NCBI GenBank assembly: GCA_030147845.1
Contig: JASBUN010000036.1
Location: forward strand, 124,001 to 188,000
Direction: 5' to 3'
Source of the DNA: Gammaproteobacteria bacterium
GTDB lineage: Bacteria > Pseudomonadota > Gammaproteobacteria > JASBUN01
Length of the DNA stretch: 64,000 nucleotides
The notes beneath the pieces were generated by a model. The model was not told the DNA's origin. It was given only the letters and a program-made list of their open reading frames with translations, and searched no databases. Below are positions 1 through 9,214 of this stretch, piece by piece. The first letter of the stretch is position 1; the number at the start of each line of letters is the position of its first letter. Position numbers and translations under genes: made by a program.

Positions 1-1
1 T

Positions 2-34
2 CCATACGAACGCGAAGAGGTGATTGCACTGTGA
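2..34 (+). CDS. 3' end of upstream ABC-transporter gene (partial)
   Basis: Only the last ten codons are in the window, ending PYEREEVIAL and a TGA that overlaps the GTG start of the permease gene (GTGA). This overlap indicates translational coupling. From position it is probably the ATP-binding subunit of the same importer. That is inference, because no ATPase motif is visible. Confidence 0.45.
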   Translation, partial: PYEREEVIAL

Positions 35-882
35 GCATCGGCGAGGCGACCTCTGAACAAACGCCGGACAGCACACGTATGCGCTGGCGCAGAAGCGGCG
101 GCGCGGCGTTGGTCGTACGAGGACTGCACCGAGCAGTCTATCCGCTGCTCGGCGTCGCCGTATTGTTAGCACTGTGGTGGTATGGTGGTCACTTGATTGC
201 CAGCGACCCTGCCACGGAATCGTTTGCCGGCTTCGGTCCCGGACCGACCTTCGCGAGTCTAGCCGACCTAATCCGCTCCGGCCAACTCTGGGGCATCGCT
301 TATCCGAGTTTGCACCGCATCGGGCTCGGCCTGCTTTGGGCAACCGTGCTAGGTGTGCCGATCGGGGTATCGATTGGTTACTTCCGCGTCGCGCAGGAGA
401 CCACGCATATTCCGTTTCAATTCCTGCGCATGATCAGCCCATTGGCATGGATGCCGATCGCCGTGTTGGCATTCGCAAGCTGGGATGGCGCCATCGTTTT
501 TTTAATCATCGTAGCGGCCATATGGCCGATCATATTTTCAACCGCACATGGCGTAAAACGCATCGACCCACTCTGGTTTCGCGTGGCCCGCAACCTCGGC
601 GCGGGCGGAGGACAGATGCTACGCCGCATCATCCTGCCGGCTATCGGGCAAGATGTATTCGCCGGCATTCGCCTAGCGGTTGGCGTAGCCTGGATTGTGC
701 TGGTGCCAGCGGAATACTTGGGTGTGACCAGCGGTCTGGGATATGCCATCAATGATGCTCGCGATACGCTCGCCTATAACGATCTGGCAGCCATCGTTGT
801 TGTCATCGGTGTCCTCGGCTATGCACTGGATCGCATCTGCCTATTTTTGATTCAGCATTTTAGCTGGCGCGTGGAGCTGTAG
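31..882 (+). CDS. ABC transporter permease, NrtB/CynB/SsuC family
   Basis: A 283-residue inner-membrane permease with about six hydrophobic segments. The cytoplasmic EAA loop is visible near residues 185-205 (ARNLGAGGG...ILPA). The motifs SPLAWMPI and IWPIIFSTAHGV resemble nitrate, cyanate and bicarbonate importers (NrtB, CynB, CmpB) more than taurine or alkanesulfonate permeases, but the substrate cannot be fixed. The start is GTG, overlapping the stop of the preceding gene. A nearby cyanase gene and a NifA-like regulator make import of a nitrogen compound a reasonable guess. Confidence 0.85.
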   Translation: MSIGEATSEQTPDSTRMRWRRSGGAALVVRGLHRAVYPLLGVAVLLALWWYGGHLIASDPATESFAGFGPGPTFASLADLIRSGQLWGIAYPSLHRIGLGLLWATVLGVPIGVSIGYFRVAQETTHIPFQFLRMISPLAWMPIAVLAFASWDGAIVFLIIVAAIWPIIFSTAHGVKRIDPLWFRVARNLGAGGGQMLRRIILPAIGQDVFAGIRLAVGVAWIVLVPAEYLGVTSGLGYAINDARDTLAYNDLAAIVVVIGVLGYALDRICLFLIQHFSWRVEL

Positions 883-1035
883 ACGCCCACACCGCATCAA
901 AATCGCGGTAATGCATGCCAACGCGGTGCACGCCGCACCAATTTTGATCATGCACGCAGGCGTTCGTGTGCGGACACAACCGGAATAACACATTACAACG
1001 GCGTTAATCGAGCATGGCGCCCAGGCCACATCCAG

Positions 1036-1050
1036 GGCACGCAACTTGCA
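1036..1050 (+). promoter_or_regulatory. sigma-54 promoter (-24/-12) upstream of nifA-like gene
   Basis: The sequence reads GGCACG, four bases, then TTGCA. This fits the sigma-54 consensus TGGCACG-N4-TTGCA except for the first T, and the GG and GC dinucleotides are correctly spaced. It lies about 30 bp before the ATG at 1081. A perfect dyad GGTGC-N5-GCACC lies at 925-939 and could be an upstream activator site, but it is in the opposite order to the usual NtrC site. Confidence 0.6.
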
Positions 1051-1080
1051 CGAGACTAACGTAGCAAGTTTACCTGGGGA

Positions 1081-2690
1081 ATGTTCATGTCTAGCCTGCA
1101 TGCCACGGCCGTCACTCCGATCAATGAATCCAGCCACAACGATCTCCTCGTCATTGACGAGGTGGCGCGTTTGATTGGTCAATCGGCCGACGCCGAACAC
1201 GCCATTAGCGCGACATTGCGGCTGCTGTCGCAGGTCCTGGGCCTTAATCGCGGCCGCGTACTGCTGCCCGACACCGGCGGCGGCAATTTGGGCATACGCT
1301 ACGCCTACGGACTGACCGCCGATGAGCGGGCAAGGGGGAGTTATGCGCTCGGCGAAGGGGTCACCGGCAAAGTAATGCAGACCGGGCAGACCGCTATCGT
1401 TCAGGACATCGATGACGAACCGCATTATCTACGCCGCGCGGTCGAACGCACCACCCTGCCGCCGGAGACGGTGGCGTACATTGCCATGCCGTTATTCAAA
1501 GACGATACCGCTATCGGTGTGCTGGCGGTGCACCGGTTGCGGCGACGCCAGCGTCCGTTCAGCGCCGATCTGCGCGTACTGCGCGTGGCCGCCACGCTGA
1601 TCAGCCAAATCTTGCTCATCAACCGACTCATCAGCGAACGCACTGCCGCGTTGATCTCTGAGAATCGCTCGCTCAAGAATGCGCTCGACAGTAAAGGCGG
1701 CCCGTACGGCATTCTCGGCGAAAGCGCGGCGCTCGGCCACGCATTGCGCCAAGCCCACCGCGTGGCAGACACCGGCGCCTCGGTGTTGCTCACTGGCGAC
1801 TCTGGCACCGGCAAAGAAAAGTTCGCGCGCATGTTACATTTAGTCAGCGCACGCAAAGATTGTCCGTTTGTTGCGCTAAATTGTGCTGCCATTCCTAGTG
1901 AGTTGCTGGAGTCCGAATTGTTCGGGCACGAAAAAGGCAGCTTTACCGGCGCCGTACAAACCAAGAAGGGCCGTATCGAGCTGGCATCCGGTGGCACGCT
2001 GTTTCTGGACGAGATCGGCGATCTTAGCCTAGAGCTTCAGTCTAAATTGCTCCGTGTTCTAGAAGAGCAAACGATTCAACGCATCGGCGGCGTCAAGGAC
2101 ATTTCGGTGGATATTCGCGTCGTTGCCGCCACCCATAAGAACTTGCAGGAGGCGGTTAATACACGAGAGTTTCGCATCGATCTGTTTATCGCCTAAACGT
2201 CTTTCCCATTCACCTACCAGCACTCCGTGACCGTAGTGGCGACGTACGCATTCTAGCGCGACATTTTCTTAACAGCGCCAACCAAAACTACAACAGGAAC
2301 GTAACCTTCGGTCCAAGCGTCGTCGAACGCCTGGAGGACTACCAATGGCCGGGCAATATTCGCCAACTGGAGAATGTCATAAAACGCGCGGTACTGCTGG
2401 CTAACGTGGAGCAAATCAGTTGCGACGAGATCGAGGCTATTCTGCGCCAAGAATCTCGCGTACATAGCGAACCGGAGCGCACACCGTCTGCGCGGCAATC
2501 CGCCACCTATGCAGCGAACACCCTATCGACTGCCGTAATGCGTCCATATTCATGGGTTCGCGAGGAAGAATCCGAATCACTGCGTGAAGCGTTACAGCGT
2601 TTCAGCGGCAACAAAACGCGTGCGGCAATCAGCCTTGGGCTGACACCGCGTCAGTTTCGCTACCGCCTGGATAAGCTAGGGCTGGCGTAA
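1081..2690 (+). pseudogene. nifA: NifA-like sigma-54 transcriptional activator, interrupted by one frameshift
   Basis: Residues 20-170 form a GAF domain of the NifA type. The AAA+ sigma-54 interaction domain follows, with Walker A GDSGTGKE (about 239), GSFTGA (about 286; consensus GAFTGA) and Walker [12 protein letters not shown] (about 304). The frame ends at TAA 2194-2196 just after FRIDLF. Adding one T to the T run at 2185-2187 restores [20 protein letters not shown], the rest of the AAA+ domain and a C-terminal Fis-type helix-turn-helix ([15 protein letters not shown]) ending at 2690. The restored protein would be about 536 residues, normal for NifA. The last 62 bp overlap the convergent reductase gene. 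It could be a true mutation or a one-base sequence error. Confidence 0.8.
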
Positions 2691-4089
2691 AATCCGAACG
2701 TCCATTCGCGCGTAGCCGACACGCCTCTACACATGTATAGAGTTCAGACGCCAGGCGCACACACGCACCGCTGACGGCAAAGCCGATCAAGCCGGCGTCA
2801 TCACGGCATTCAAGGTGCAAATCGCCTCCATCTTGCTCGACGATATGCCAGCGGCGATCATCGCCAGCCGCTGCAGAACGACAGACGGCGATCGGTAGAC
2901 TCGGGGTTTTGACCCGTACTAGCGGCGCACGAGTTTCGAACGGCTCGGCCTGATCAGTTAACGCCGCAGCCAATGTAGCCGCTTGCCGTTGTATCGGTTC
3001 GATATAGGAGTACAGCGCGCCGTTAACTTGAGCGCAATCGCCCAGGGCATATACGTGTTCAGCGCTGGTACGCATGCTACTCGCCGTCGCAATAACGCCG
3101 CGTGCGGTATCTATGCCGGCCTTAACGGCGGCCTTGATCAATGGCGCCAAACCGATCGCCGACACGACCACGTCCGCGTGCAGCGAAGATCCATCGTCCA
3201 GCGTGACGCGATAGTCGTCTGTACGATGCTCAATAGTATCTACGCGACGACCGCCACGAAACACGATACCCTTTGCCTGCAAAGCTCGATGCAAAGCCGT
3301 AGCAATGGGTTGCGGCGCCAACTGTGCGAGCGGTAGCATGGCCCGGTCAAGCAGCGTCACATGATAACCCCCGGCGGCCAAATCTTCGGCGAACTCGCAT
3401 CCGATTAGCCCAGCACCGACGATGAGTACACGCTGTACGCCGGATGAAAGGCGGCTACGCAGTTCGCGGTAACTGCCCAAATCGTTGACATATAGGACGT
3501 CTTCGACAGCATCGCCGGACAGTGGCAGACGAATTTGCGCGGCGCCCAGCGCTAAAACCAAATCGCCATATTGAAGGGTACCGCGTGTAGTGACCAAGCG
3601 CCGGCGTGCCACATCGATACGTAACACCCGCGTGCGTGCGCGCAACGTCACGTCCAGCGCCGCGGCCTTTTCTTCGGCCCGTTGGTCGATCAAGTCGTCC
3701 GCTTCTTGGCCCTTGGCTACCGCCACAGACAAAGCCGGCTTGGGGTACGCATGACCATCGCAGGCGCTGATCAAAACGATATCCCGATCCGGCACGCGCG
3801 CTCGCACGCGTTGCGCGGCGCTCCAACCGCCAATACCGCCACCAACGATGACAACCGGATCGGCATCGGCGCGCGGCGCTCGCCGCCGAGCGGGAGGCCT
3901 AGACGGCGGGCGATCCGCCATCAGCACCATCTCGGCCTTGCTAACGCCGCACAGCGGACAACTCCAGTCGTCGGGAATGTCCTCATAACGAGTACCGGGC
4001 GCGAGGCCACCGTCGACATCACCCTTGGCTTCGTCATAGATAAAGCCGCATACGCGGCATAAGTACTTTCGGTAGGCGCGGTTGTTCAC
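2629..4089 (-). CDS. Rubredoxin-fused FAD-dependent NAD(P)H oxidoreductase
   Basis: A 486-residue fusion. Residues 1-50 are a rubredoxin with iron ligands Cys11, Cys14, Cys44 and Cys47. A linker leads to a reductase with an FAD Rossmann motif GGGIGG at 83-88, an NAD-binding [14 protein letters not shown] near 220 and the second FAD motif ALGDCAQ near 350, as in rubredoxin and ferredoxin reductases. It should pass electrons from NAD(P)H through FAD to the attached rubredoxin and then to a partner, possibly the flavoprotein encoded upstream. The start is GTG, overlapping the stop of the DUF302 gene, with GAGGAG as the ribosome site. It is the last gene of a four-gene minus-strand operon. Confidence 0.85.
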   Translation of the reverse strand: MNNRAYRKYLCRVCGFIYDEAKGDVDGGLAPGTRYEDIPDDWSCPLCGVSKAEMVLMADRPPSRPPARRRAPRADADPVVIVGGGIGGWSAAQRVRARVPDRDIVLISACDGHAYPKPALSVAVAKGQEADDLIDQRAEEKAAALDVTLRARTRVLRIDVARRRLVTTRGTLQYGDLVLALGAAQIRLPLSGDAVEDVLYVNDLGSYRELRSRLSSGVQRVLIVGAGLIGCEFAEDLAAGGYHVTLLDRAMLPLAQLAPQPIATALHRALQAKGIVFRGGRRVDTIEHRTDDYRVTLDDGSSLHADVVVSAIGLAPLIKAAVKAGIDTARGVIATASSMRTSAEHVYALGDCAQVNGALYSYIEPIQRQAATLAAALTDQAEPFETRAPLVRVKTPSLPIAVCRSAAAGDDRRWHIVEQDGGDLHLECRDDAGLIGFAVSGACVRLASELYTCVEACRLRANGRSDFTPALAYPGGSETDAVSAQG

Positions 4090-4481
4090 CGCTGCTCCTC
4101 GCCCGAGTCTAGAATCGCAGCGACAATGGCGCCGAATATCGGATCGAGGTCGGCCGCGACCTCCATCAAAGCATCACTGTTGTGACACGAAAATACGTCA
4201 CTAGGCTTTCGATAAGCCACAACAGTGTCGCCGCCGTGCGCATAGATATGGATACGTAGCGGGATGTCGATTCCCGCGGGTTTGCAGGCTGCCCATACGC
4301 GCAGCGCAAAATCGGGTCGAAAAATCTCCAGTACCTGGTCGGCTGGCACGTCCTTGCCCATACGTGCGGCGTTAGCTTGGCCGTCGATATGAGCGACTAC
4401 GCGCATGCCTTGGTCTTCAATACCGTGGCGTAAGGCCGTAACCACCTCATTGGTGGGCCTAGAAATCCTTATCGTGTGCAC
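4086..4481 (-). CDS. DUF302 family protein
   Basis: A 131-residue protein with the layout of DUF302 (TT1751-like fold): the [20 protein letters not shown] opening, a central [14 protein letters not shown] segment and an acidic helical end. DUF302 proteins are small alpha/beta proteins of unknown biochemistry, often found beside redox or sulfur genes. The start is GTG with AGGAGAG just upstream. It lies 15 bp after the flavoprotein gene and overlaps the reductase start by four bases, so the three genes are co-transcribed. No catalytic residues are evident. Confidence 0.75.
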   Translation of the reverse strand: MHTIRISRPTNEVVTALRHGIEDQGMRVVAHIDGQANAARMGKDVPADQVLEIFRPDFALRVWAACKPAGIDIPLRIHIYAHGGDTVVAYRKPSDVFSCHNSDALMEVAADLDPIFGAIVAAILDSGEEQR

Positions 4482-4496
4482 AATACTTCTCTCCTC

Positions 4497-5636
4497 TCAG
4501 TCGCTCGCCAGCATATCCAGTTCTTTGCGCAGATGCTTGATGGCCGGCGTAACGATGGCAACGAAATAGGCCTCGCGCAGCTTGCGCTGCGCCGGTGCAT
4601 CGATAAGATAGCCGCGCGCGCCGGTGTGCAGCATAGCGGCGTGGGCGGCACGCAAGGCCAGCTCGGACCCGGATAGGCGCGCTTGCATGACATCCGACAG
4701 ATAATCATTGGACGAATCAAACGGGTCACTGGTCAATGCGCTAACCTGCATACGCAGCTCATCGACTTCGTCGGCAAGTTCGTCCGGACGATCATCCAGG
4801 TAACAGTTGACGTGCCCAAGCACACCTTCGACATCGCGCATGAGTTCGATGCAGGCGTCGATCAATCCCAACGCCATACCCGCCTGCAGCAACACGAAGC
4901 CGGCCTTGATGCGCGCGAGAAAGGGCTGCACCGGATCGGCCAGCAGGAGCACATCAGGAATGAACACGTCATGGAACTGACATGAGAATGTACCGGTGCC
5001 CTCCATGGCAATAAAATGAGCCAGTTGCTTCAGGTCCAAGCCCTCCTGCGCGCAGGGCACCAGTAGCATGATCTCGCGCGGAGTCTCACCTTGAATCCGA
5101 CAGATGGCGCCGAAGTAATGACCCGGCCCCAGGTGAGACACCCATGGCAGGGTGCCATTGATCAGGTAACCGCCTTCCACCTGCTGGGCCTGCAGGTGCA
5201 ACGGCTCAATGCCGGAAAAATACTTCATGGGGTTCGACAGCGCCGTGCCCCCCAACACCTCGCCCGAGGCGACGCTCGCGAGTAACTCGGCCTGTAACAC
5301 CGTATTTTCCGAATTCTCGAGGTACCAGCCCAGCGCATCCTGACACCACATCATGAAGCCGGTCGACAGGCATTCGCGCGAGACGACGCTCATCGCATCA
5401 ATGGCACCAGACAAATCGAGTTGCCCGGTCGGATTCTGCGATGCCAGGTGCTGACGATAGGCACCTGCGGCGCCCAGCGCATGCAATACTGCGCGTGGAT
5501 AATAACCTTCGCGGTCAATGCGCACGGTAAGTGGCGCGAGTTGGTCAGCGGTGATTTGTTCGATGGTATGCGGCAAAGCGACCGGACAATCCATGTCCGT
5601 CACCTCGGCCGTCGATTTACTCTGCCCAATGCTCAT
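4497..5636 (-). CDS. Acyl-CoA dehydrogenase-like flavoprotein
   Basis: A 379-residue protein with the three-part acyl-CoA dehydrogenase plan: an N-terminal helical domain, a middle beta-domain (GTALSNPMKYFSGIE...GYLINGTLPWVSH) that would hold FAD and substrate, and a C-terminal helical bundle. The usual CoA-dehydrogenase catalytic glutamate context is not obvious, so it may belong to the FMN/FAD monooxygenase branch that shares the fold. The start at 5636 is chosen for GGAGTG 10 bp upstream and because longer frames run into the osmC gene. With a rubredoxin-reductase in the same operon, an electron-fed oxygenase or dehydrogenase role is plausible but unproven. Confidence 0.65.
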   Translation of the reverse strand: MSIGQSKSTAEVTDMDCPVALPHTIEQITADQLAPLTVRIDREGYYPRAVLHALGAAGAYRQHLASQNPTGQLDLSGAIDAMSVVSRECLSTGFMMWCQDALGWYLENSENTVLQAELLASVASGEVLGGTALSNPMKYFSGIEPLHLQAQQVEGGYLINGTLPWVSHLGPGHYFGAICRIQGETPREIMLLVPCAQEGLDLKQLAHFIAMEGTGTFSCQFHDVFIPDVLLLADPVQPFLARIKAGFVLLQAGMALGLIDACIELMRDVEGVLGHVNCYLDDRPDELADEVDELRMQVSALTSDPFDSSNDYLSDVMQARLSGSELALRAAHAAMLHTGARGYLIDAPAQRKLREAYFVAIVTPAIKHLRKELDMLASD

Positions 5637-5673
5637 GCTTGGCACTCCATAGCAGTTGATGGCGTGCGCCGCC

Positions 5674-6222
5674 TTAAGCCAGCGCCACCTCCACATTGAC
5701 CGGGTTACGCAGCGTGTTGGCCACCGGCGACCATACATTGGCGTACGCGATCAACTCCGCCAGTGTCTCTCGGTCGGCGTCACCCTCGAGGCTGACGTTG
5801 ACCCGAACATCGGTAAATCCAAGCACCTTGTCAGGGTCGGTATCACCCACGCCCCAAACGGCGGTGACGTTAATATCACCTTCTAGATCAAGCTCCAGCT
5901 TGGTCAGCGTGATGCCGCGTGCAGTGGCATTGGCGTGAATACCTACCGACAGGCAGGCGCCAAGCGATGCCAGCACCGCTTCCGACGGGTTGGGTGCTTG
6001 GTCTTCACCCAGCAAGTGCGGCGGTTCGTCGATTAACATGGGTGCCAAATTGCGCACATAAGTCATGTTCCGAAACCGTCCTTCGCATACCGTCTTGGAC
6101 TTCAGGGTAACGACACAGCTAGGATTAGCCTTGCCCTTGTCGGCAAGCACCCCCAAGCCGTTCTTGTCGAGCACACGCAGTGGCGTACCAGCCATCGAAA
6201 CAGTAGCAGTAGATTGTGGCAT
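5674..6222 (-). CDS. OsmC-like family protein
   Basis: A 182-residue OsmC/Ohr-fold protein with the segment APNPSEAVLASLGACLSVGI, which carries the helix cysteine typical of the family, and a C-terminal region ending in a short beta strand. OsmC proteins reduce organic hydroperoxides with paired cysteines; some members lack the second cysteine and have other roles. The start at 6222 has AAGGAG 8 bp upstream. It is the first gene of the operon and lies about 77 bp after the predicted transcription start of a sigma-54 promoter. Confidence 0.75.
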   Translation of the reverse strand: MPQSTATVSMAGTPLRVLDKNGLGVLADKGKANPSCVVTLKSKTVCEGRFRNMTYVRNLAPMLIDEPPHLLGEDQAPNPSEAVLASLGACLSVGIHANATARGITLTKLELDLEGDINVTAVWGVGDTDPDKVLGFTDVRVNVSLEGDADRETLAELIAYANVWSPVANTLRNPVNVEVALA

Positions 6223-6665
6223 GACATTAACTCCTTCAGCATTGTGATTGACCCGTGATCGTTGTGTGATGCCCACGGCACTCGTGCGTGGCGCGCGCTG
6301 CTTGGGATTTGCAATGCCCGTGCCATGTAGGCAAAGCGCAGAAAAACAGCGGCTTATGTCGAATGTCGCGAACGTCGTGCGGTTTGTCAGGTGACTTTGT
6401 CCGCGTTCGTCGACAATGCGCGGCGGCACGCCCGACAATTGCCCACGGCGATGCCCGAGCGCGGCTGCAGCGCGCATGACCGGTGCCCCGCCGCCGGGCC
6501 GCGTAGCCGGCGGCGAGCAGCGCAATGCCGGCGAGATGGTGGGATTGGCATGAAGATTGTAGGCTTGAGCGAAGGCTTGCCGTTCACCGGACGGCGGCTA
6601 GGCACGGTGACGCCATCCATGCGTTGTCGCTTTATCCCTACCGAGGATTGCAGGTGGAGACCGAC
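6223..6665. other. Divergent intergenic region between osmC operon and cynS
   Basis: These 443 bp separate two divergent genes. They hold the sigma-54 promoter at 6310-6325 and, on the plus strand, a weaker sigma-54-like element TGGCATG-AAGA-TTGTA at 6546-6561, about 105 bp before cynS. I see no coding sequence here. Confidence 0.5.
6310..6325 (-). promoter_or_regulatory. sigma-54 promoter for the osmC-acad-DUF302-rubredoxin operon
   Basis: On the minus strand the sequence reads TGGCACG, GGCA, TTGCA. This is a full match to the TGGCACG-N4-TTGCA sigma-54 consensus. It lies 88-103 bp upstream of the OsmC start and points at the operon. A dyad TGTC-N10-GACA at 6398-6415 resembles, but does not match, the NifA upstream site TGT-N10-ACA. 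Confidence 0.75.
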
Positions 6666-7106
6666 ATGAACAAAATTGAAATGACTGAAACCATCATTAG
6701 CGCTAAACGCGAACAAGGCCTGACCTGGGAGGCGATTGCCGAGCAGATGGGTATGGCTCCCGTATGGGTGACCGCGGTGTGTTTGGGCCAAAGCAGCATG
6801 CCGCAAGAACATGCCGACAAACTATGCGCGATATTGGGGCTGAATAAAGATGTGTGCAGCGCGTTACAGGACTGTCCACACAAGGGCTCAACGTGGACCG
6901 TTCCGACCGACCCGTTGATTTACCGCTTTTACGAGATTACGCAGGTCTACGGCGACACGATCAAGGCACTCATCCATGAAAAATTCGGCGACGGTATCAT
7001 GAGCGCAATCGATTTCACCATGGATATTGCCAAACAAGAAGATCCCAAGGGCGACCGCGTGGTGGTCACCATGAGCGGGAAATATTTACCGTACAAAATC
7101 TGGTAG
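6666..7106 (+). CDS. cynS: Cyanate hydratase (cyanase)
   Basis: A 146-residue protein that matches cyanase along its whole length. It converts cyanate and bicarbonate to ammonia and carbon dioxide in the cytoplasm as a homodecamer. The active-site residues are present with family spacing: Arg87, Glu90 and Ser113, equal to R96, E99 and S122 of the E. coli enzyme, in IYRFYE and FGDGIMSAIDF. The end GKYLPYKIW is the conserved C-terminus. The ATG at 6666 has GGAG upstream. Linked to an NrtB/CynB-like permease 6 kb away, it points to use or detoxification of cyanate, which could also come from thiocyanate. Confidence 0.95.
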   Translation: MNKIEMTETIISAKREQGLTWEAIAEQMGMAPVWVTAVCLGQSSMPQEHADKLCAILGLNKDVCSALQDCPHKGSTWTVPTDPLIYRFYEITQVYGDTIKALIHEKFGDGIMSAIDFTMDIAKQEDPKGDRVVVTMSGKYLPYKIW

Positions 7107-7107
7107 C

Positions 7108-7143
7108 CGGCTGCGCGCAAGGATGCGGACCGCGGCGCAGCCG
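7108..7143 (+). terminator. Hairpin after cynS
   Basis: A perfect 9-bp inverted repeat, CGGCTGCGC and GCGCAGCCG, flanks an 18-nt loop starting just after the cynS stop. There is no T run, so termination or transcript protection is inferred. The 200 bp that follow are GC-rich and show no gene. Confidence 0.4.
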
Positions 7144-7351
7144 CAAGCACATCGCGCCAAAGGACGGGCGCGAAATCGTCGCGCTTACGCCCCGCGCCGA
7201 CGCAATAGAACGGTGCCCGCCTTGCGGCGCCATACAAAGAAGTCAAGGGGAGGAATCACCACCACGCCCGACCGCACTGAGCGCCGCCCGAATTGCCCGC
7301 GTAGCGACCGGCGCGGACAGGCGAGCCGGCGTAAATTACGATGCCCGCGCT

Positions 7352-7600
7352 TCAACCACGGCAGATGCGGCTCGCCGCTTGGCGCCAATCCTCGGCACCC
7401 AGCGTGCGCACGTATTCTTCCAGTCGTAGGACTTCGGCGGCCGCCTGTTGGGTGGAAAAGCCGTGGACGCGCCGCAAGCGGGCGACGAGCATGTCACGTT
7501 CACCGGCACACTCAATCAGGTCATCCTCGCTCAGCCGATCCCATCTCCTGCGGGCCTCGACACTGAACTGTTTCCAGTGACCCTCGATCTCCTTCCACAT
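7352..7600 (-). CDS. CsbD-like general stress protein
   Basis: An 82-residue protein that opens MWKEIEGHWKQFSVEARRRW, followed by LSEDDLIECAGERDMLVARL. This matches the CsbD/YjbJ layout (MNWDQIEGNWKQFKGK...LTDDDL...AGKRDQLVGKIQ). Members are small hydrophilic proteins induced by general stress; their biochemistry is unknown. It is divergent from the flavoprotein gene at 7805. Confidence 0.75.
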   Translation of the reverse strand: MWKEIEGHWKQFSVEARRRWDRLSEDDLIECAGERDMLVARLRRVHGFSTQQAAAEVLRLEEYVRTLGAEDWRQAASRICRG

Positions 7601-7786
7601 GCTGCGGCCCTCCCGTATTCCACGTTCATATCAGGTAAAGAGGAACCCCGCCCGGGAGCCGGTACCGAATTCTTGAACGGCTATTATAGCAGAGCAGCGC
7701 ATAGAGCAAATGTGTTTGATGAAGCCAGTGCCGGCAGGGGCGCCCCGGGCTGGCGCCCGTGTTACAGTTCGACCCAAGTTGCGATC

Positions 7787-7796
7787 GGGGGGGGGG
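7787..7796 (+). repeat. G10 homopolymer at the ribosome binding site of the Lpd-like gene
   Basis: Ten consecutive G residues lie 8 bp before the ATG at 7805 and must act as the Shine-Dalgarno element. Homopolymers of this length are prone to slippage, and a length change would alter the spacing to the start codon. Length may also be uncertain for sequencing reasons. Confidence 0.8.
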
Positions 7797-7804
7797 ATTT
7801 GACT

Positions 7805-9205
7805 ATGGAACGCAAGGTGGACGTCGCCATTATCGGTGCCGGCACATCCGGACTGACCGCGTTGGGCAAAGTGCGGCACAAGACCTCGAATTTTGTTCTC
7901 ATCGATGGTGGCGAGCTGGGCACCACCTGCGCGCGGGTCGGATGCATGCCGTCGAAGGCGGCCATACAGGTCGCCGAAGACTTCCACCGACGCCAAGCGT
8001 TTCAGCGTCTGGGCATTCGCGGCCAGGACGATCTTTCCATCGATGTCGCCGACGCCATGGAGCATGTTCGCGACCTGCGTGACATCTTCGTCGACCAAGT
8101 CCTCTCCAGTAGCACCGACGAAATGGGTGATGAGTTCATCCAGGGCTACGCGCGCTTCGTCGAACCGAATCTACTCGACGTCGACGGCCAACTGATCCGC
8201 TCCAAATCGGTCGTCATCGCCACCGGCTCCCGCCCGATCGTACCCAAGCAGTGGCTCGAATTCGGTGACCGCGTGCTGACCACCGATGAACTGTTCGAGC
8301 AGGAAGAACTGCCGCCGTCGATGGCCGTCATCGGCCTCGGCGTCGTCGGCCTGGAGCTCGGCCAGGCCCTGCGCCGGCTGGGCCTGCAGGTCACCGGCGT
8401 CGACGTGGCGGAAAGCGTGGGCGGCCTTTCCGATCCGGTGGTGGCAAAAGTGGCCACCGAGATCATGGCCGCCGAGCTGCCATTATGGCTTGGCGCACCC
8501 GCCCTGATCGAAGCCCAAGCCGACGGCCGCTTGCGGGTGTCCAGCGGCGAACGCAGCGTGGTGGTCGACAAGATCCTGGCCAGCGTCGGACGCACACCTA
8601 ACCTCGATCGTCTCGGCCTGGCGGAACTCGGCATTGAAATCGACGCCCACGGCGTACCGCTACACTCCCGCAACAGCATGCAGATCGGCGACTTGCCGAT
8701 TTTCATCGCCGGCGACGTCAACGCGGACCGACCGATCTTGCACGAGGCCAGCGACGAGGGCCGTATCGCCGGTTACAACGCGGTGGCCGAGACACCGGTG
8801 AGCTTCCGGCGCAGGACGCCGCTTGCCATCACCTTTTGCGATCCCAATATCGCCGCGGTCGGCGCTAGCTGGGATACGCTCGACCTCGACCGCGTGGCCG
8901 TCGGCGAGATCCGCTTCGGGCCGGTCGGACGCGCCCTCATCCTGGGCAAGAACAAGGGCGTTCTACGCGTGTATGCCGATAAAGCCAGCGGCCGACTATT
9001 GGGCGGCGCCATGGTCGCCCCACGCGGCGAGCACCTTGCTCACTCGCTCGCCTGGGCGGTACAACAGCAGCTCAGCGTTTCCGACTTACTGAAAATGCCG
9101 TTCTACCACCCGACCCTGGAAGAAGCGCTACAAGTGGCGCTGTATCATGCCCGCGACCAGCTCGACGGCAGTCGTGAAGAAATGGTAGAGCTGCATCGAC
9201 TCTAA
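7805..9205 (+). CDS. Dihydrolipoyl dehydrogenase-like FAD disulfide oxidoreductase
   Basis: A 466-residue class I pyridine-nucleotide disulfide oxidoreductase. FAD-binding GAGTSG lies at 11-16, the redox pair Cys42/Cys47 in TCARVGCMPSKA, a second Rossmann motif GLGVVGLELG in the middle, and His435 with Glu440 in HPTLEE at the dimer interface. This is the complete active-site set of lipoamide dehydrogenase. Mercuric reductase is unlikely because the C-terminal cysteine pair is absent. No 2-oxoacid dehydrogenase or lipoyl-carrier gene is adjacent, so its partner is unknown. The prophage begins 30 bp downstream. Confidence 0.85.
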   Translation: MERKVDVAIIGAGTSGLTALGKVRHKTSNFVLIDGGELGTTCARVGCMPSKAAIQVAEDFHRRQAFQRLGIRGQDDLSIDVADAMEHVRDLRDIFVDQVLSSSTDEMGDEFIQGYARFVEPNLLDVDGQLIRSKSVVIATGSRPIVPKQWLEFGDRVLTTDELFEQEELPPSMAVIGLGVVGLELGQALRRLGLQVTGVDVAESVGGLSDPVVAKVATEIMAAELPLWLGAPALIEAQADGRLRVSSGERSVVVDKILASVGRTPNLDRLGLAELGIEIDAHGVPLHSRNSMQIGDLPIFIAGDVNADRPILHEASDEGRIAGYNAVAETPVSFRRRTPLAITFCDPNIAAVGASWDTLDLDRVAVGEIRFGPVGRALILGKNKGVLRVYADKASGRLLGGAMVAPRGEHLAHSLAWAVQQQLSVSDLLKMPFYHPTLEEALQVALYHARDQLDGSREEMVELHRL

Positions 9206-9214
9206 CAGCCGCAC

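Noticed and set aside
7123-7566. 147-codon plus-strand frame after cynS
   Set aside because: Arg-rich low-complexity translation, no ribosome site, and overlaps the CsbD-like gene on the other strand.
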